Shown here piece after piece: positions 32,203 through 40,084 of a stretch of 64,000 nucleotides of DNA; position 1 is the stretch's first letter, and the number at the start of each line of letters is the position of its first letter. This stretch comes from Roseomonas genomospecies 6 (GTDB lineage Bacteria; Pseudomonadota; Alphaproteobacteria; Azospirillales; Azospirillaceae). The position numbers and the translations under genes were made by a program. Location: NCBI RefSeq assembly GCF_008365375.1, contig NZ_QOKW01000008.1:1-64000 (forward strand), written 5' to 3'. The notes below the pieces were generated by a model that ran no database searches, was not told where the DNA came from, and worked only from the letters and a program-made list of their open reading frames with translations.

Positions 32203-33663
32203 CTAGAATGTATATGAAAGGGATACCCTGCAACCGTAATCACTTGGCAGGCTTCCGAACACGCTTTTCTCCGGTCCCGCCGCCGTGAAGACGGTGAACC
32301 TCATACGTCCATTGACCAGAACCTTCACGTCCACATCGGCCTGGACCAGGGCGCTGCCGTCCTGGGGCGACACGAAGGCGATCGCACCGACGTCCACGTC
32401 TGTGACCACTTCCTTGTAGGAGAAGCGGAGGAACAGCTCGTGCCGGGTCAGCGGTTCCTGAAGCCGCACCGCCGTGCCGCGGACCGCCCACAGCGGCCCC
32501 GACCGCGCGGCACCCGACAGGCCGGCGTCGAACCACGCATCCACCTCGCCCTTCGACAGGCCGGCCTGGTTGTAATGGTATTCCGCCGTCAGGCTGACGT
32601 CCTTGTTGCCGACGGCCTCCAGGGGAAGCGACCAGGTGGCGCCCACCGCCGCCTGATTCAGCAGCCGGCGTCCGTCCTTCGCTCCCAGCCGGTCGGCGAC
32701 GGAGCGGGGCAGCGGGACCAGCCGCCGGCTTTCGTCCACCAGGGAACGGCGGCGCTGGGCGAACCATTCGGCGAAGAGGACGAGGGTTTCCGACACGGCG
32801 CCGCTGGCCTCGGCGCCCAGCCCCGGCTGATCCGGCTCGTAGAAGGCGTTCAGCGTGGTCGACAGGTTCTGCGATCCCAGCGGCGTCAGCTTGGCGTAGA
32901 CGGCGCTTTGCCCGTTCGTGCGGTCCAGCCCCTGCCCGAAGAAGCTGCGGTCGGACAGCCACGTGTCCGTGCCGCCCGCCACCGGCACACGGTAGCCGGT
33001 CACCAGGACGGCCTTTTCGTTGTGCCAGACCCCTTGCAGAACGACGGTCCCCAGCCGGTCCTCCCGCCGGTCCACCGTGTCGAAGCTGTCGGCGACGACG
33101 AGGCTGTCGGCCTTGAACCAGTCGGTCGGGTTGAAGCCGGTCGCCACGCCGTTGCGCACGTTGATGCGCCCCGCTTCGACCGTCAGCCAGTCGGCCGCCC
33201 TCACGTCCACGGCCAGTTCCTGCACGTCGAGGTGGCTGTCAGGGCCGAAGCGGTAGTCCTCGCCACCCGTCGCCTGCGTGCGCAGGCGCAGGTTGGCCAG
33301 AAGACCGATGCGTTCGCTCGCCGAATGATGCCCGAACATCCGGAGGTCGAAGCGCTGGGCCCAGTCCGGTCCCTTTTGACCGGCTGGCACAACCGGGTCG
33401 CGGTGGCCGTTCAGCGACAGGATGGTGCCGGCCTGGAGCTGGAAGGGCAGCAGCGACCGGCCGGGCGCCTCCGGTCCGGGCGGAAGCCCCGCCGCGGGCC
33501 GCTCTCCCGCTCCGGCTGAGCCGGGGGGCAGTTCGGGAAGGGGAAGATCGGGCGGCAGGTCGGGGACGCCCGTCTGCGCCCCCGCCCCCTGCACGGACCC
33601 GATCAGGACCAAGGCAACGGACGCCGCCGCGAAACGGCGCAGGCTGTCGTGGAGGCACGGCAT
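32203..33663 (-). CDS. Outer-membrane beta-barrel protein of the cluster
   Basis: The 486-residue protein has a signal peptide (A-A-A-S-V-A-L-V-L-I-G-S-V, cleavage near A-G-A-Q) and a Pro-rich mature N-terminus. Many alternating amphipathic strands follow, and it ends in L-S-Y-T-F, the terminal aromatic signal of outer-membrane barrels. It resembles DUF1302-type or porin-like proteins seen beside MMPL exporters and LolA-like proteins, but I cannot name the family exactly. One base separates it from the upstream LolA-like gene. It may receive or pass the product across the outer membrane (inference). Confidence 0.75.
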   Translation of the reverse strand: MPCLHDSLRRFAAASVALVLIGSVQGAGAQTGVPDLPPDLPLPELPPGSAGAGERPAAGLPPGPEAPGRSLLPFQLQAGTILSLNGHRDPVVPAGQKGPDWAQRFDLRMFGHHSASERIGLLANLRLRTQATGGEDYRFGPDSHLDVQELAVDVRAADWLTVEAGRINVRNGVATGFNPTDWFKADSLVVADSFDTVDRREDRLGTVVLQGVWHNEKAVLVTGYRVPVAGGTDTWLSDRSFFGQGLDRTNGQSAVYAKLTPLGSQNLSTTLNAFYEPDQPGLGAEASGAVSETLVLFAEWFAQRRRSLVDESRRLVPLPRSVADRLGAKDGRRLLNQAAVGATWSLPLEAVGNKDVSLTAEYHYNQAGLSKGEVDAWFDAGLSGAARSGPLWAVRGTAVRLQEPLTRHELFLRFSYKEVVTDVDVGAIAFVSPQDGSALVQADVDVKVLVNGRMRFTVFTAAGPEKSVFGSLPSDYGCRVSLSYTF

Positions 33664-33664
33664 G

Positions 33665-34483
33665 TCACTGTTTCCGGAAATGCGGCAACCAACTGTTGGA
33701 GAACCAGGATGGCGGCAGATCCTGGGGGCGGTAGTTGGACATCTTCATCACCGTGACCTTCTTTGGGTCGAAGCCGTCGGCGATGATCACCTCGGTCGGC
33801 CGGGTTTCGCCCAGGACCGGTTCCCAGCCCCGGTACCACGCCACCTTCAGCAAGCGCCCGCTCTGTGCGAAGAACTGGCCCTTGAGGGGCCGGTGGTTGG
33901 TGCGGTCCACCCACAGGGTGATCGCGTGGTAGGGCGTGATGTCGCTTTGCGAAACCAGATTCAGGCGGTAGGCGGGGCGGCTTTTGCGGTCGCCGTCCGT
34001 CACCTCCTCCTCTCCCGCCAGTTCCACCGCGTAGTCGAGCGCGAAGTTGGCGGTGACCACGTCGCCGTTGGATGCGTTGCCGACCAGCCGCTGGCGCGGG
34101 GACAGGCGCACGCTGGCCTTCGAAGCCGGGTCGTAGAACCACAGGATGTTGCCATTGCGCAGCAGCAGCTTGCCGTCGTCGCGCACCGGCTGGTTGATGT
34201 GCACCAGCGACAGGAACTGTCCGGTTTCCGTCTCCTTGCGGGAATGGGTGGTGACCAGGGTGCTGTCGGTCTGTTGGCTGTTCTCGTAGGCGGTCAGCGC
34301 GACGTCCACGACGAAGGACATTTGCGGATTGCGGATGGCGTCGGCCTTGGCGAGAATTTCCACCGCCCTGAGGTCTGCGGCTTTGAGGTCCGCGGCCTTG
34401 AGATCGGGGGCGGCGAGAATGCTGGACACGGCCGCCAGGAGCGCCAGCACCAGACCGGCGCGCGTTGGATTGATGGGCTTCAT
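33665..34483 (-). CDS. LolA-like periplasmic lipid/lipoprotein carrier (second copy)
   Basis: The 272-residue protein has a signal peptide followed by a short tandem repeat (D-L-K-A-A twice, then D-L-R-A). The mature part fits the outer-membrane lipoprotein-sorting (LolA-like) fold: R-K-E-T-E-T-G-Q-F-L, then N-G-N-I-L-W-F-Y-D-P, then H-A-I-T-L-W-V-D-R-T-N-H-R-P-L. Such half-barrels carry lipid-like cargo through the periplasm. It lies 13 bp downstream of an ABC permease and 1 bp upstream of the outer-membrane barrel gene, which suggests a relay from the inner to the outer membrane. Confidence 0.8.
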   Translation of the reverse strand: MKPINPTRAGLVLALLAAVSSILAAPDLKAADLKAADLRAVEILAKADAIRNPQMSFVVDVALTAYENSQQTDSTLVTTHSRKETETGQFLSLVHINQPVRDDGKLLLRNGNILWFYDPASKASVRLSPRQRLVGNASNGDVVTANFALDYAVELAGEEEVTDGDRKSRPAYRLNLVSQSDITPYHAITLWVDRTNHRPLKGQFFAQSGRLLKVAWYRGWEPVLGETRPTEVIIADGFDPKKVTVMKMSNYRPQDLPPSWFSNSWLPHFRKQ

Positions 34484-34496
34484 GGGGCACCCTCCC

Positions 34497-35873
34497 TCAC
34501 GCGTGATGAAGGGCTTGGACGATCGGGATGCGGACCGCCTTGGAGGCGGGCAGGATCGACGCCGCCACGGTGACCAGCGCCAGGAACCCGGCGGTGCCGC
34601 CGATCAGCAGCAGGTTGTCCGCCACCATCAGCTTGATGGTCAGGGGCGCGGCGTTGCTGGGCGGGGTCCACTGGATGCCGGCACCGTTCAGCAGCTTGGC
34701 AAGCACCACGCCCAGAACCAGGGCCAGCGTCGCGCCGCAAAGGCCCAAAAGAAAGCTTTCGGCCAGGAACTGGCGGAACACGTCGGCGCGGTGGAAGCCC
34801 AGCGCCCGCACGGTACCGACCTCGTTGATGCGCTCCATCACGTTCATGGTGACCGTGTTGACGATCGTGAAGACGATCACCACCGCCAGGACCAGCGACA
34901 CCACGACGAAGATGAAGGAGAACATCGCGAAGACGCGGTTGAAGGTGGGATCGACCTCGTTGAAGGCCAGGACCTCCATATCCAGACCCTTGGCGGCGAG
35001 CGCCCGGGCGATCAGTGGCTTTGTGGCCTGGACCGTGCCCGGATCGTGCAACTGCACCAGAACGACGGTGGCCCGCCGGGCGTCGCCGTACAGCAGCTTG
35101 CGCGCCTGTTCGAAGGGCAGCATGACCAGAGCGTTGTCCACCGCACGGGACGCCTGGGTCTGGGCGGCGTTTACGAAGACGCTGACGATGTTGGGTGCTC
35201 CGCCCGAACTGGCCGCCAGCAGATCGAGGCGCGGGCGCGCGTCCTTGTCCTGGACGCCCGGAAGGTCGGCGGCCACCAGGTCGGAGAAGTCCGCGCCCTT
35301 CGCGGCGGCGGAACGGACGCGCGACGGCGGGTCCTTGCATTCGGCGATGCGCAGTTCGTCGCACAGGCCGATCATCCGGGCCATGCCGACGCCGACGATC
35401 GCGCCTTCCGGATCGTCGTCGCGCAGCGGCGCGTCGCCCTGGCGGATGCCCAGGCTCCAGCCATCCCACCGGCGCATGCTGTTGTAATCGGAAGGAACGA
35501 CGCCTTTGCCGATGAAGGTCTTGCTGTTGTCCTCGCGCTGGTTGCCGGCGATGCCGCCCAGCGACACTTGCGGCGTGATGACCGCGATCTTGCCGCGCAG
35601 TTCGGGCGCGGCCATGATCGTGTCGATCACCATCGGATAGCTGTCGATGGTGTAGGCGTCGGGATCGGCGGCGCCGTAGTCCTGATGGCCGCGCTTGAAG
35701 ATCTGGATATGGCCCTGCTCCTGCACGATGGAGGTTTGCAGGCCGAACCAGATCGACGTGACGAAACCGCCGAACAGCAGGATGGCCAGACCGCTGACAC
35801 CGATGGCGAACACCGTCATCAGGGAGCGTCGGCTGTTCCGGAACAGGTTGCGGGTAGCGATTTGCCAGATCAT
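34497..35873 (-). CDS. ABC transporter permease, FtsX/MacB/LolC-like
   Basis: The 458-residue protein begins W-Q-I-A-T-R-N-L-F-R-N-S-R-R-S and has one N-terminal helix, a periplasmic MacB-type domain of about 230 residues, and three C-terminal helices (with E-R-I-N-E-V-G-T-V-R-A-L-G between the first two). This is the FtsX topology. ATG 35873 overlaps the ATPase stop (ATGA); the longer upstream frame is a shadow of the ATPase gene. Members extract or push substrates within the outer leaflet or periplasm by mechanical transmission rather than by pore transport. It pairs with the ATPase gene and the adjacent LolA-like carrier. Confidence 0.88.
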   Translation of the reverse strand: MIWQIATRNLFRNSRRSLMTVFAIGVSGLAILLFGGFVTSIWFGLQTSIVQEQGHIQIFKRGHQDYGAADPDAYTIDSYPMVIDTIMAAPELRGKIAVITPQVSLGGIAGNQREDNSKTFIGKGVVPSDYNSMRRWDGWSLGIRQGDAPLRDDDPEGAIVGVGMARMIGLCDELRIAECKDPPSRVRSAAAKGADFSDLVAADLPGVQDKDARPRLDLLAASSGGAPNIVSVFVNAAQTQASRAVDNALVMLPFEQARKLLYGDARRATVVLVQLHDPGTVQATKPLIARALAAKGLDMEVLAFNEVDPTFNRVFAMFSFIFVVVSLVLAVVIVFTIVNTVTMNVMERINEVGTVRALGFHRADVFRQFLAESFLLGLCGATLALVLGVVLAKLLNGAGIQWTPPSNAAPLTIKLMVADNLLLIGGTAGFLALVTVAASILPASKAVRIPIVQALHHA

Positions 35874-36679
35874 GACAGCCTCTCCGTATGGTCGATCTGC
35901 CCGTCCACGATGCGCAGGAGACTGCCGGAGCCGTTGATCAGGTCGATGTCGTGCGTGCAGAGGACGAAGGTCGTCTTGAGATCGTCCTGCATGCGCTGCA
36001 TCAGTTCCACGATCTCGCCCGTCGTCCGGCTGTCCAGATTGGCGGTCGGCTCGTCGGCGACGATGATGCTGGGTTCTCCGGCCAACGCGCGGGCGATGGC
36101 CACGCGCTGGCGCTGGCCGCCGCTCAGTTCGCCGGGGCGGCGTTTCATGAGGTCGCCCAGTCCGACCGCCTGCAGGTAATTCTCGGCGCGTTCGCGGCGC
36201 TCGCGCGGCGACAGCCCCCGTCGCAGCAGGATGTACTCGACGTTCTCCAGCGCGTTCAGCACGGGGATCAGGTTGAAGTTCTGGAAAATGTAGCCGATGT
36301 GCCGCAGCCGGAAGTCGGCGGCGGCGGAGTCCGACAGTTCGCAGACCCGCGTCCCGAGGATCGTGACCGACCCGCTGTCGGGCCGGTCGATCACCCCCAG
36401 AAGATTGAGGAAGGTCGTCTTCCCGCTGCCCGACGGACCGAAGATGTAGCTGGTCTGGCCCTTCGGAATGCGGCAACTGATGTTGCGCAAGGCCTGGAAT
36501 TGGACGCGTCCGGTCGTATAGGACTTCGACACGCCCGAGAACTCGGCAACGCATTCTTCCGCATTCGGCGTCTCGGTCGGACCGGCGTCCTTCAGACCGG
36601 CGCTTTTCAGGAACCGGCTGTTCTGCTCGACCGCTGTGCTGTATGGCCTGCTCTTTTCAAGAGAAACTTTGCGTGGCAT
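35870..36679 (-). CDS. ABC transporter ATPase, LolD/MacB type
   Basis: The 269-residue protein has Walker A F-G-P-S-G-S-G-K-T-T, signature L-S-G-G-Q-R-Q-R-V-A, Walker B I-I-V-A-D-E-P-T-A-N-L-D, and the H-loop L-C-T-H-D. About 45 extra residues precede the usual N-terminus (V-S-K-S-Y-T-T-G). It is coupled to the FtsX-like permease. An AT-rich gap of 141 bp separates it from the dehydrogenase gene upstream, so this gene may start the transport and regulation transcript. Confidence 0.92.
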   Translation of the reverse strand: MPRKVSLEKSRPYSTAVEQNSRFLKSAGLKDAGPTETPNAEECVAEFSGVSKSYTTGRVQFQALRNISCRIPKGQTSYIFGPSGSGKTTFLNLLGVIDRPDSGSVTILGTRVCELSDSAAADFRLRHIGYIFQNFNLIPVLNALENVEYILLRRGLSPRERRERAENYLQAVGLGDLMKRRPGELSGGQRQRVAIARALAGEPSIIVADEPTANLDSRTTGEIVELMQRMQDDLKTTFVLCTHDIDLINGSGSLLRIVDGQIDHTERLS

Positions 36680-36820
36680 GAGTCTGATCCGGCTTCAATG
36701 TTTCGGATTTCCCCTGCCATCCATTAAATCACCAAAGCGTGTATTATGGTGTTTTGTTGTGTGACGATTTATTATTTTAAGTGCGCATGTATGTGCGTTC
36801 CTGTCACAGACTCGGCGCCG
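36680..36820 (-). promoter_or_regulatory. AT-rich gap, likely promoter for the transport/regulation genes
   Basis: This 141-bp gap is the largest break inside the - strand block below 52 kb. Its middle (about 36720-36790) is AT-rich, unlike the flanking genes. I cannot fix -35 and -10 boxes with confidence. No convincing terminator hairpin follows the dehydrogenase gene, so read-through from upstream is also possible. Confidence 0.45.
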
Positions 36821-37960
36821 TTACAAGCCGAGCATTTTCGCAATGCGGCTCCGCTGTATTTCCGAGGTGCCGGAATATATCGTCCCCGCCGTGGCGTTGC
36901 GCATGTCCTTTTCCAGCCCGTACTCGGTCATGTAGCCGTTGCCGCCGAAAATCTGCACGGCGCTCGCCGCCGAGGCGAAGTTGCTTTCGCTCGCCAGCAA
37001 CTTGGCTACGGCGATGTCCACCGTGACGTTTCCGTTGGCCAGGAAGCGTTGCGCCGTTCCGTACAGCCAGTTGCGGGCCGTTTCCATGCCGATCTTCATG
37101 TCCACGATCTTGTTGGCGACCGACTGGAACGACCCGATGGGCTGGTTGAATTGGCGGCGCGACCGGGCGTATTCGACGCAGCGCTCCAGCCGGTGCTGCA
37201 TCTCGCCCACATTTATGACGAACGAACACAGGATTTCCCACTTCATGACGTAATCGAGGATGGAGAAACCCAGGCCGGGCTTGCCGATCACATCGGCCGC
37301 CGGAATTCGGCAATCGTCGAAGAACAGCTCGCACAGCGGTGAATTCCGCAGCCCCATCTTCTCGATGGGTTGGCCCACGGTCAGACCGGGGGTGCCGCGT
37401 TCCACCACGAAGGCGGTGACGCCCCAGGCGCCGAGCGCGGGGTTGGTCCGCGCGTAGACGACGAACTGTTCCGCCACCGGGCCGTTGCTGACGAAGGTCT
37501 TGCTGCCGTTCAGCACATAATGGTCGCCATCCGCCACGGCCTTGGTGCGCATGCTCATGGCGTCGGAACCGCTTCCGGGCTCCGTGATGGCGTGCGCGCC
37601 GATGGCCGCGCCGTCGCAGATGCGCGGCAGAAACCGTTCCTTCAGCGCGCGCGAGCCGAAGCGCTGGATGGGGATGCCCGCGCTGACGATGTGCGTGGAC
37701 ACCGAGAAATTGAGTCCGCCGTTGCGGCAGCCATAGCCCAAATTCTCCAGCACGCCCATGGTGGTCAGCAAATCCTGCCCCATGCCGCCCCATTCCTCGT
37801 CGAAGGGCAGGCGCAGGATGCCGGACTGCCGGATCAGGTCCCATTTTTCCCAGGCGAAGCCGCCCCGCCGGTCGAGATCGATGTGGTCGGCGCTGAGGTC
37901 GGCGTGCCAGCGCGTGAAGGCTTCCTGGAAACCGCGCTGCTCGTCGTTCCATTCGATCAT
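36821..37960 (-). CDS. Acyl-CoA dehydrogenase family flavoenzyme, PltE-like
   Basis: The 379-residue protein has the full ACAD fold. Signatures are A-I-T-E-P-G-S-G-S-D, F-V-S-N-G-P-V-A, R-N-S-P-L-C-E-L-F-F-D-D-C, Y-A-R-S-R-R-Q-F, Q-I-F-G-G-N-G-Y and a C-terminal Y-S-G-T-S-E-I-Q-R. The pattern is close to what I know of prolyl-carrier dehydrogenases (PltE, PigA and RedW type), which oxidise a carrier-bound prolyl group to pyrrolyl. ATG 37960 has G-G-A-G-A-A upstream; earlier in-frame Mets at 37975 and 38032 are less likely. With an adenylation enzyme and a matching carrier in the same operon, an aminoacyl-carrier substrate is more likely than a CoA ester (inference). Confidence 0.8.
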   Translation of the reverse strand: MIEWNDEQRGFQEAFTRWHADLSADHIDLDRRGGFAWEKWDLIRQSGILRLPFDEEWGGMGQDLLTTMGVLENLGYGCRNGGLNFSVSTHIVSAGIPIQRFGSRALKERFLPRICDGAAIGAHAITEPGSGSDAMSMRTKAVADGDHYVLNGSKTFVSNGPVAEQFVVYARTNPALGAWGVTAFVVERGTPGLTVGQPIEKMGLRNSPLCELFFDDCRIPAADVIGKPGLGFSILDYVMKWEILCSFVINVGEMQHRLERCVEYARSRRQFNQPIGSFQSVANKIVDMKIGMETARNWLYGTAQRFLANGNVTVDIAVAKLLASESNFASAASAVQIFGGNGYMTEYGLEKDMRNATAGTIYSGTSEIQRSRIAKMLGL

Positions 37961-38039
37961 GGCTGTTCTCCGCATGATGCCCCGGCCCGCCGCGTGGCCG
38001 GGCCGGGGCATGGGGTGCCTTTCGATCGCCAATGGGCAA

Positions 38040-38414
38040 TCAGTAGTGAGAGGACTGGCCGTCGCCCAGATTGTGGCGTTCGTCGCCCTTCAGGGCCGGC
38101 GTGAACATGCACACCAGACGCATATCCACCTCCGGGTCGCCGATGAGGTAGTGCGCGTCGTGCTTGTCGAGGGCGTACATGACGCCCGGCTCTATGGGGT
38201 GCACCTTTCCATCCATCGTCTCGACCGCACCCCGGCCCTCGATGCAATAGCAGGCTTCGAGATGGCGCTTGTACTCCAGCAGCGACCGGGTGCCGGCGCG
38301 CACGATCGTGTCGGTCAGCGAATAGCCCATGCCGTCGGACTCCAGAAGAAAACGGCGGCTGAGACCGGCGCCCCACTCGACCGTCTTCACATCGGAAAGA
38401 TGGCGCACAATCAT
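38040..38414 (-). CDS. ectC: Ectoine synthase-like cupin (orphan EctC)
   Basis: The 124-residue protein aligns along its length with L-ectoine synthase: it starts M-I-V-R and has Y-K-R-H-L-E-A-C-Y-C-I-E-G and L-D-K-H-D-A-H. The iron-site positions of EctC match Glu53, Tyr80 and His88 here, with nearly the same spacing. EctC closes a cyclic amidine by loss of water. No ectA, ectB or ectD occurs in the window, and the gene sits between the dehydrogenase and AfsA-like genes of a biosynthetic block. It probably does a ring-closing or dehydration step on another substrate. A stand-alone EctC for compatible-solute use is the alternative. Confidence 0.8.
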   Translation of the reverse strand: MIVRHLSDVKTVEWGAGLSRRFLLESDGMGYSLTDTIVRAGTRSLLEYKRHLEACYCIEGRGAVETMDGKVHPIEPGVMYALDKHDAHYLIGDPEVDMRLVCMFTPALKGDERHNLGDGQSSHY

Positions 38415-38435
38415 GACAATCCCCTTTGTTTGTTA

Positions 38436-39266
38436 TCAGAGTTGAATGACGTCACAGAAAAAGTGACAAACGGGATCATTGTTCGACAGTATCGATGCCG
38501 TTCTTCTGAATGAGCGGGGATCGGCGGGAGAGAATCCGACCGGATCGCTTTCGTCGAAGGCGATGGAAAGCGCGGCGGTGTCCGGCACCGGGCGGGGCAG
38601 ATGCCCGCCGAGCCGGACCAGCACCTCGCGCGACGCCGGGATCACGCCGGGCTTGGGGCCGGCCTCCCGGCGGCTGGCGCGGCAGAGTTGCAGGAAGCAT
38701 TCCGCCAGATAGACCGGCCTGTAGAACCCGCCATGCGCCGCCGCCAGGGCCGAAGCGCCCCGTCCGGCGGCGGCCAGGGGGCGGTGCTCCCCGTCCCGCG
38801 GCTCGCCCAGGAACACGTTCTCGGGGCGCAGCTTCCGCACGGCGGCCAGCGGCACCGGGGTGAAGGGCGGCCCGGCGACGGGGGCTCCGCCCGTGTCCGG
38901 CTGCCGGACGGTCCCATGGCCGGCGAACTCGGCGCAGGTCTTGCCCCGTTGCGACAGGATGCAGCGATGCGAGCCGTCCGGCCCTTCTTCCGTCACCCGG
39001 ATGTCGAGCGGCGTGTGAAGCGCCGCCAGGGCGCGGAACGTCACCTCGAACCGGTCGAACCACAAGCCCTCCGCGCCGTGCGGAGCCGCCGCGCGTTCCA
39101 CGGCGGCGGTGGCGATGTCCAGAAGAAGCAGCCCCGGCAGATGGCCGAGCGGGTGGTCGAAATAGAAGGGGTGGCCGGGGTCGGGAACGGCGCGAAGACC
39201 GTCCACGCCGTCGGGAAACTCCAGCCGGTAGGCCGGAAGGACGGCATCGTCGAGCGGGCTGGTCAT
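38436..39266 (-). CDS. AfsA-like double-hotdog protein
   Basis: The 276-residue protein has the AfsA N-terminal motif F-Y-F-D-H-P-L-G-H-L-P-G-L-L-L-L-D and, after a linker, V-R-K-L-R-P-E-N-V-F-L, followed by a second, weaker hotdog repeat (F-Y-R-P-V-Y-L-A-E-C-F). In streptomycetes AfsA joins a beta-ketoacyl carrier to dihydroxyacetone phosphate to make gamma-butyrolactone signals. Family members outside actinobacteria also act in polyketide-like clusters. The second repeat has lost most of the D-H-P motif, so the reaction may differ. The start overlaps the TrpA-like stop by 4 bp. Transfer or dehydration of a carrier-bound ketoacyl chain is the likely role. Confidence 0.75.
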   Translation of the reverse strand: MTSPLDDAVLPAYRLEFPDGVDGLRAVPDPGHPFYFDHPLGHLPGLLLLDIATAAVERAAAPHGAEGLWFDRFEVTFRALAALHTPLDIRVTEEGPDGSHRCILSQRGKTCAEFAGHGTVRQPDTGGAPVAGPPFTPVPLAAVRKLRPENVFLGEPRDGEHRPLAAAGRGASALAAAHGGFYRPVYLAECFLQLCRASRREAGPKPGVIPASREVLVRLGGHLPRPVPDTAALSIAFDESDPVGFSPADPRSFRRTASILSNNDPVCHFFCDVIQL

Positions 39267-40084
39267 GACATCGGCTCCGGTTGAACGGCGGGGATGGATG
39301 GCCGTAAAGCCTCGACCCAGGCGACCGCTTCGGCCACCGCATCGCGCCCGCCGGCCTGCGCCGCTTCCATCAGGGCGACGAAGGCGCTGCCCACGATGGC
39401 GGCGTCGGCTCCGGCCAAGCGCAGCGCGTCCAGATGCGCCCGCTCCTTCACGCCGAACCCGACCGCGACGGGCGCGCGTCCGGCATTGCGCAGCCGCCCG
39501 ATGACGGGGGCCAGGGCCGCGAATCCCTGCGGCGGTGTGGTGCCCGTCCGGCCGTAGTGCGCGACCAGATAGAGGTATGCGGTGGCGCGCCGCGCCGCCT
39601 CGTCCATCACGGCGGAGGTGGAGGAGGCGTAGCAGGAGGTGACCAGCGGCAGGCCGATCCGCCCCGCCTCCTCGGAAAGGGCGGGGCCGAGCCGGGGCGG
39701 AAGCCCGTGCACCAGCACGGCGTCGGCGCCCGTGCCGGAAACCCGGCGGAGGAAGTCCGGCAGTGGCTGGTGCCGGACCGTATGGCGCCAGTCGGCAAGC
39801 AGCGCGATCTTCAGGTGGCGCAATTGCGGACGCAGCCGCGCCACGACGGACAGCACGCCGTCCAGGTCGGTGCCGTTGGCGAGCGCGCGGTCGGCGGAGC
39901 GGCGGATCAGCGGCCCGTCGCTGACGGAGTCCGGAAAGGGAACGGCCAGCTCCAGACAGTCCACCCGCGCCGCATCCAGCGCCCGCAGCATCGGCTCCAG
40001 AATCCCCAGCGGCGGATCGCCGGCGTTCAGGAAGAGGACGAGTCCGATGCCCCCCACCGGGCGGGCGGTGAAGAAGCCGGTCAT
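39263..40084 (-). CDS. trpA: Tryptophan synthase alpha-like protein (divergent TrpA)
   Basis: The 273-residue TIM barrel has the TrpA acids: Glu45 in C-L-E-L-A-V-P-F and Asp56 in S-D-G-P, 11 residues apart as in known enzymes. The phosphate loops G-F-G-V and V-G-S-A-F are also kept. It differs in F-L-N-A-G-D-P for the usual Y-x-T-A-G-D-P, and in the mobile loop, which reads A-H-Y-G-R-T-G. The family cleaves indole-3-glycerol phosphate to indole and glyceraldehyde phosphate. No trpB is adjacent; the nearest is the TrpB2 gene at 27.9 kb on the other strand. Start 40084 overlaps the FAD gene stop in ATGA. It probably performs a TrpA-like retro-aldol on a related substrate. Confidence 0.85.
   Translation of the reverse strand: MTGFFTARPVGGIGLVLFLNAGDPPLGILEPMLRALDAARVDCLELAVPFPDSVSDGPLIRRSADRALANGTDLDGVLSVVARLRPQLRHLKIALLADWRHTVRHQPLPDFLRRVSGTGADAVLVHGLPPRLGPALSEEAGRIGLPLVTSCYASSTSAVMDEAARRATAYLYLVAHYGRTGTTPPQGFAALAPVIGRLRNAGRAPVAVGFGVKERAHLDALRLAGADAAIVGSAFVALMEAAQAGGRDAVAEAVAWVEALRPSIPAVQPEPMS

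Noticed and set aside
38040-38414. Calling the EctC-like gene part of an ectoine operon
   Set aside because: No ectA, ectB or ectD in the window, and its neighbours are biosynthetic-cluster genes.
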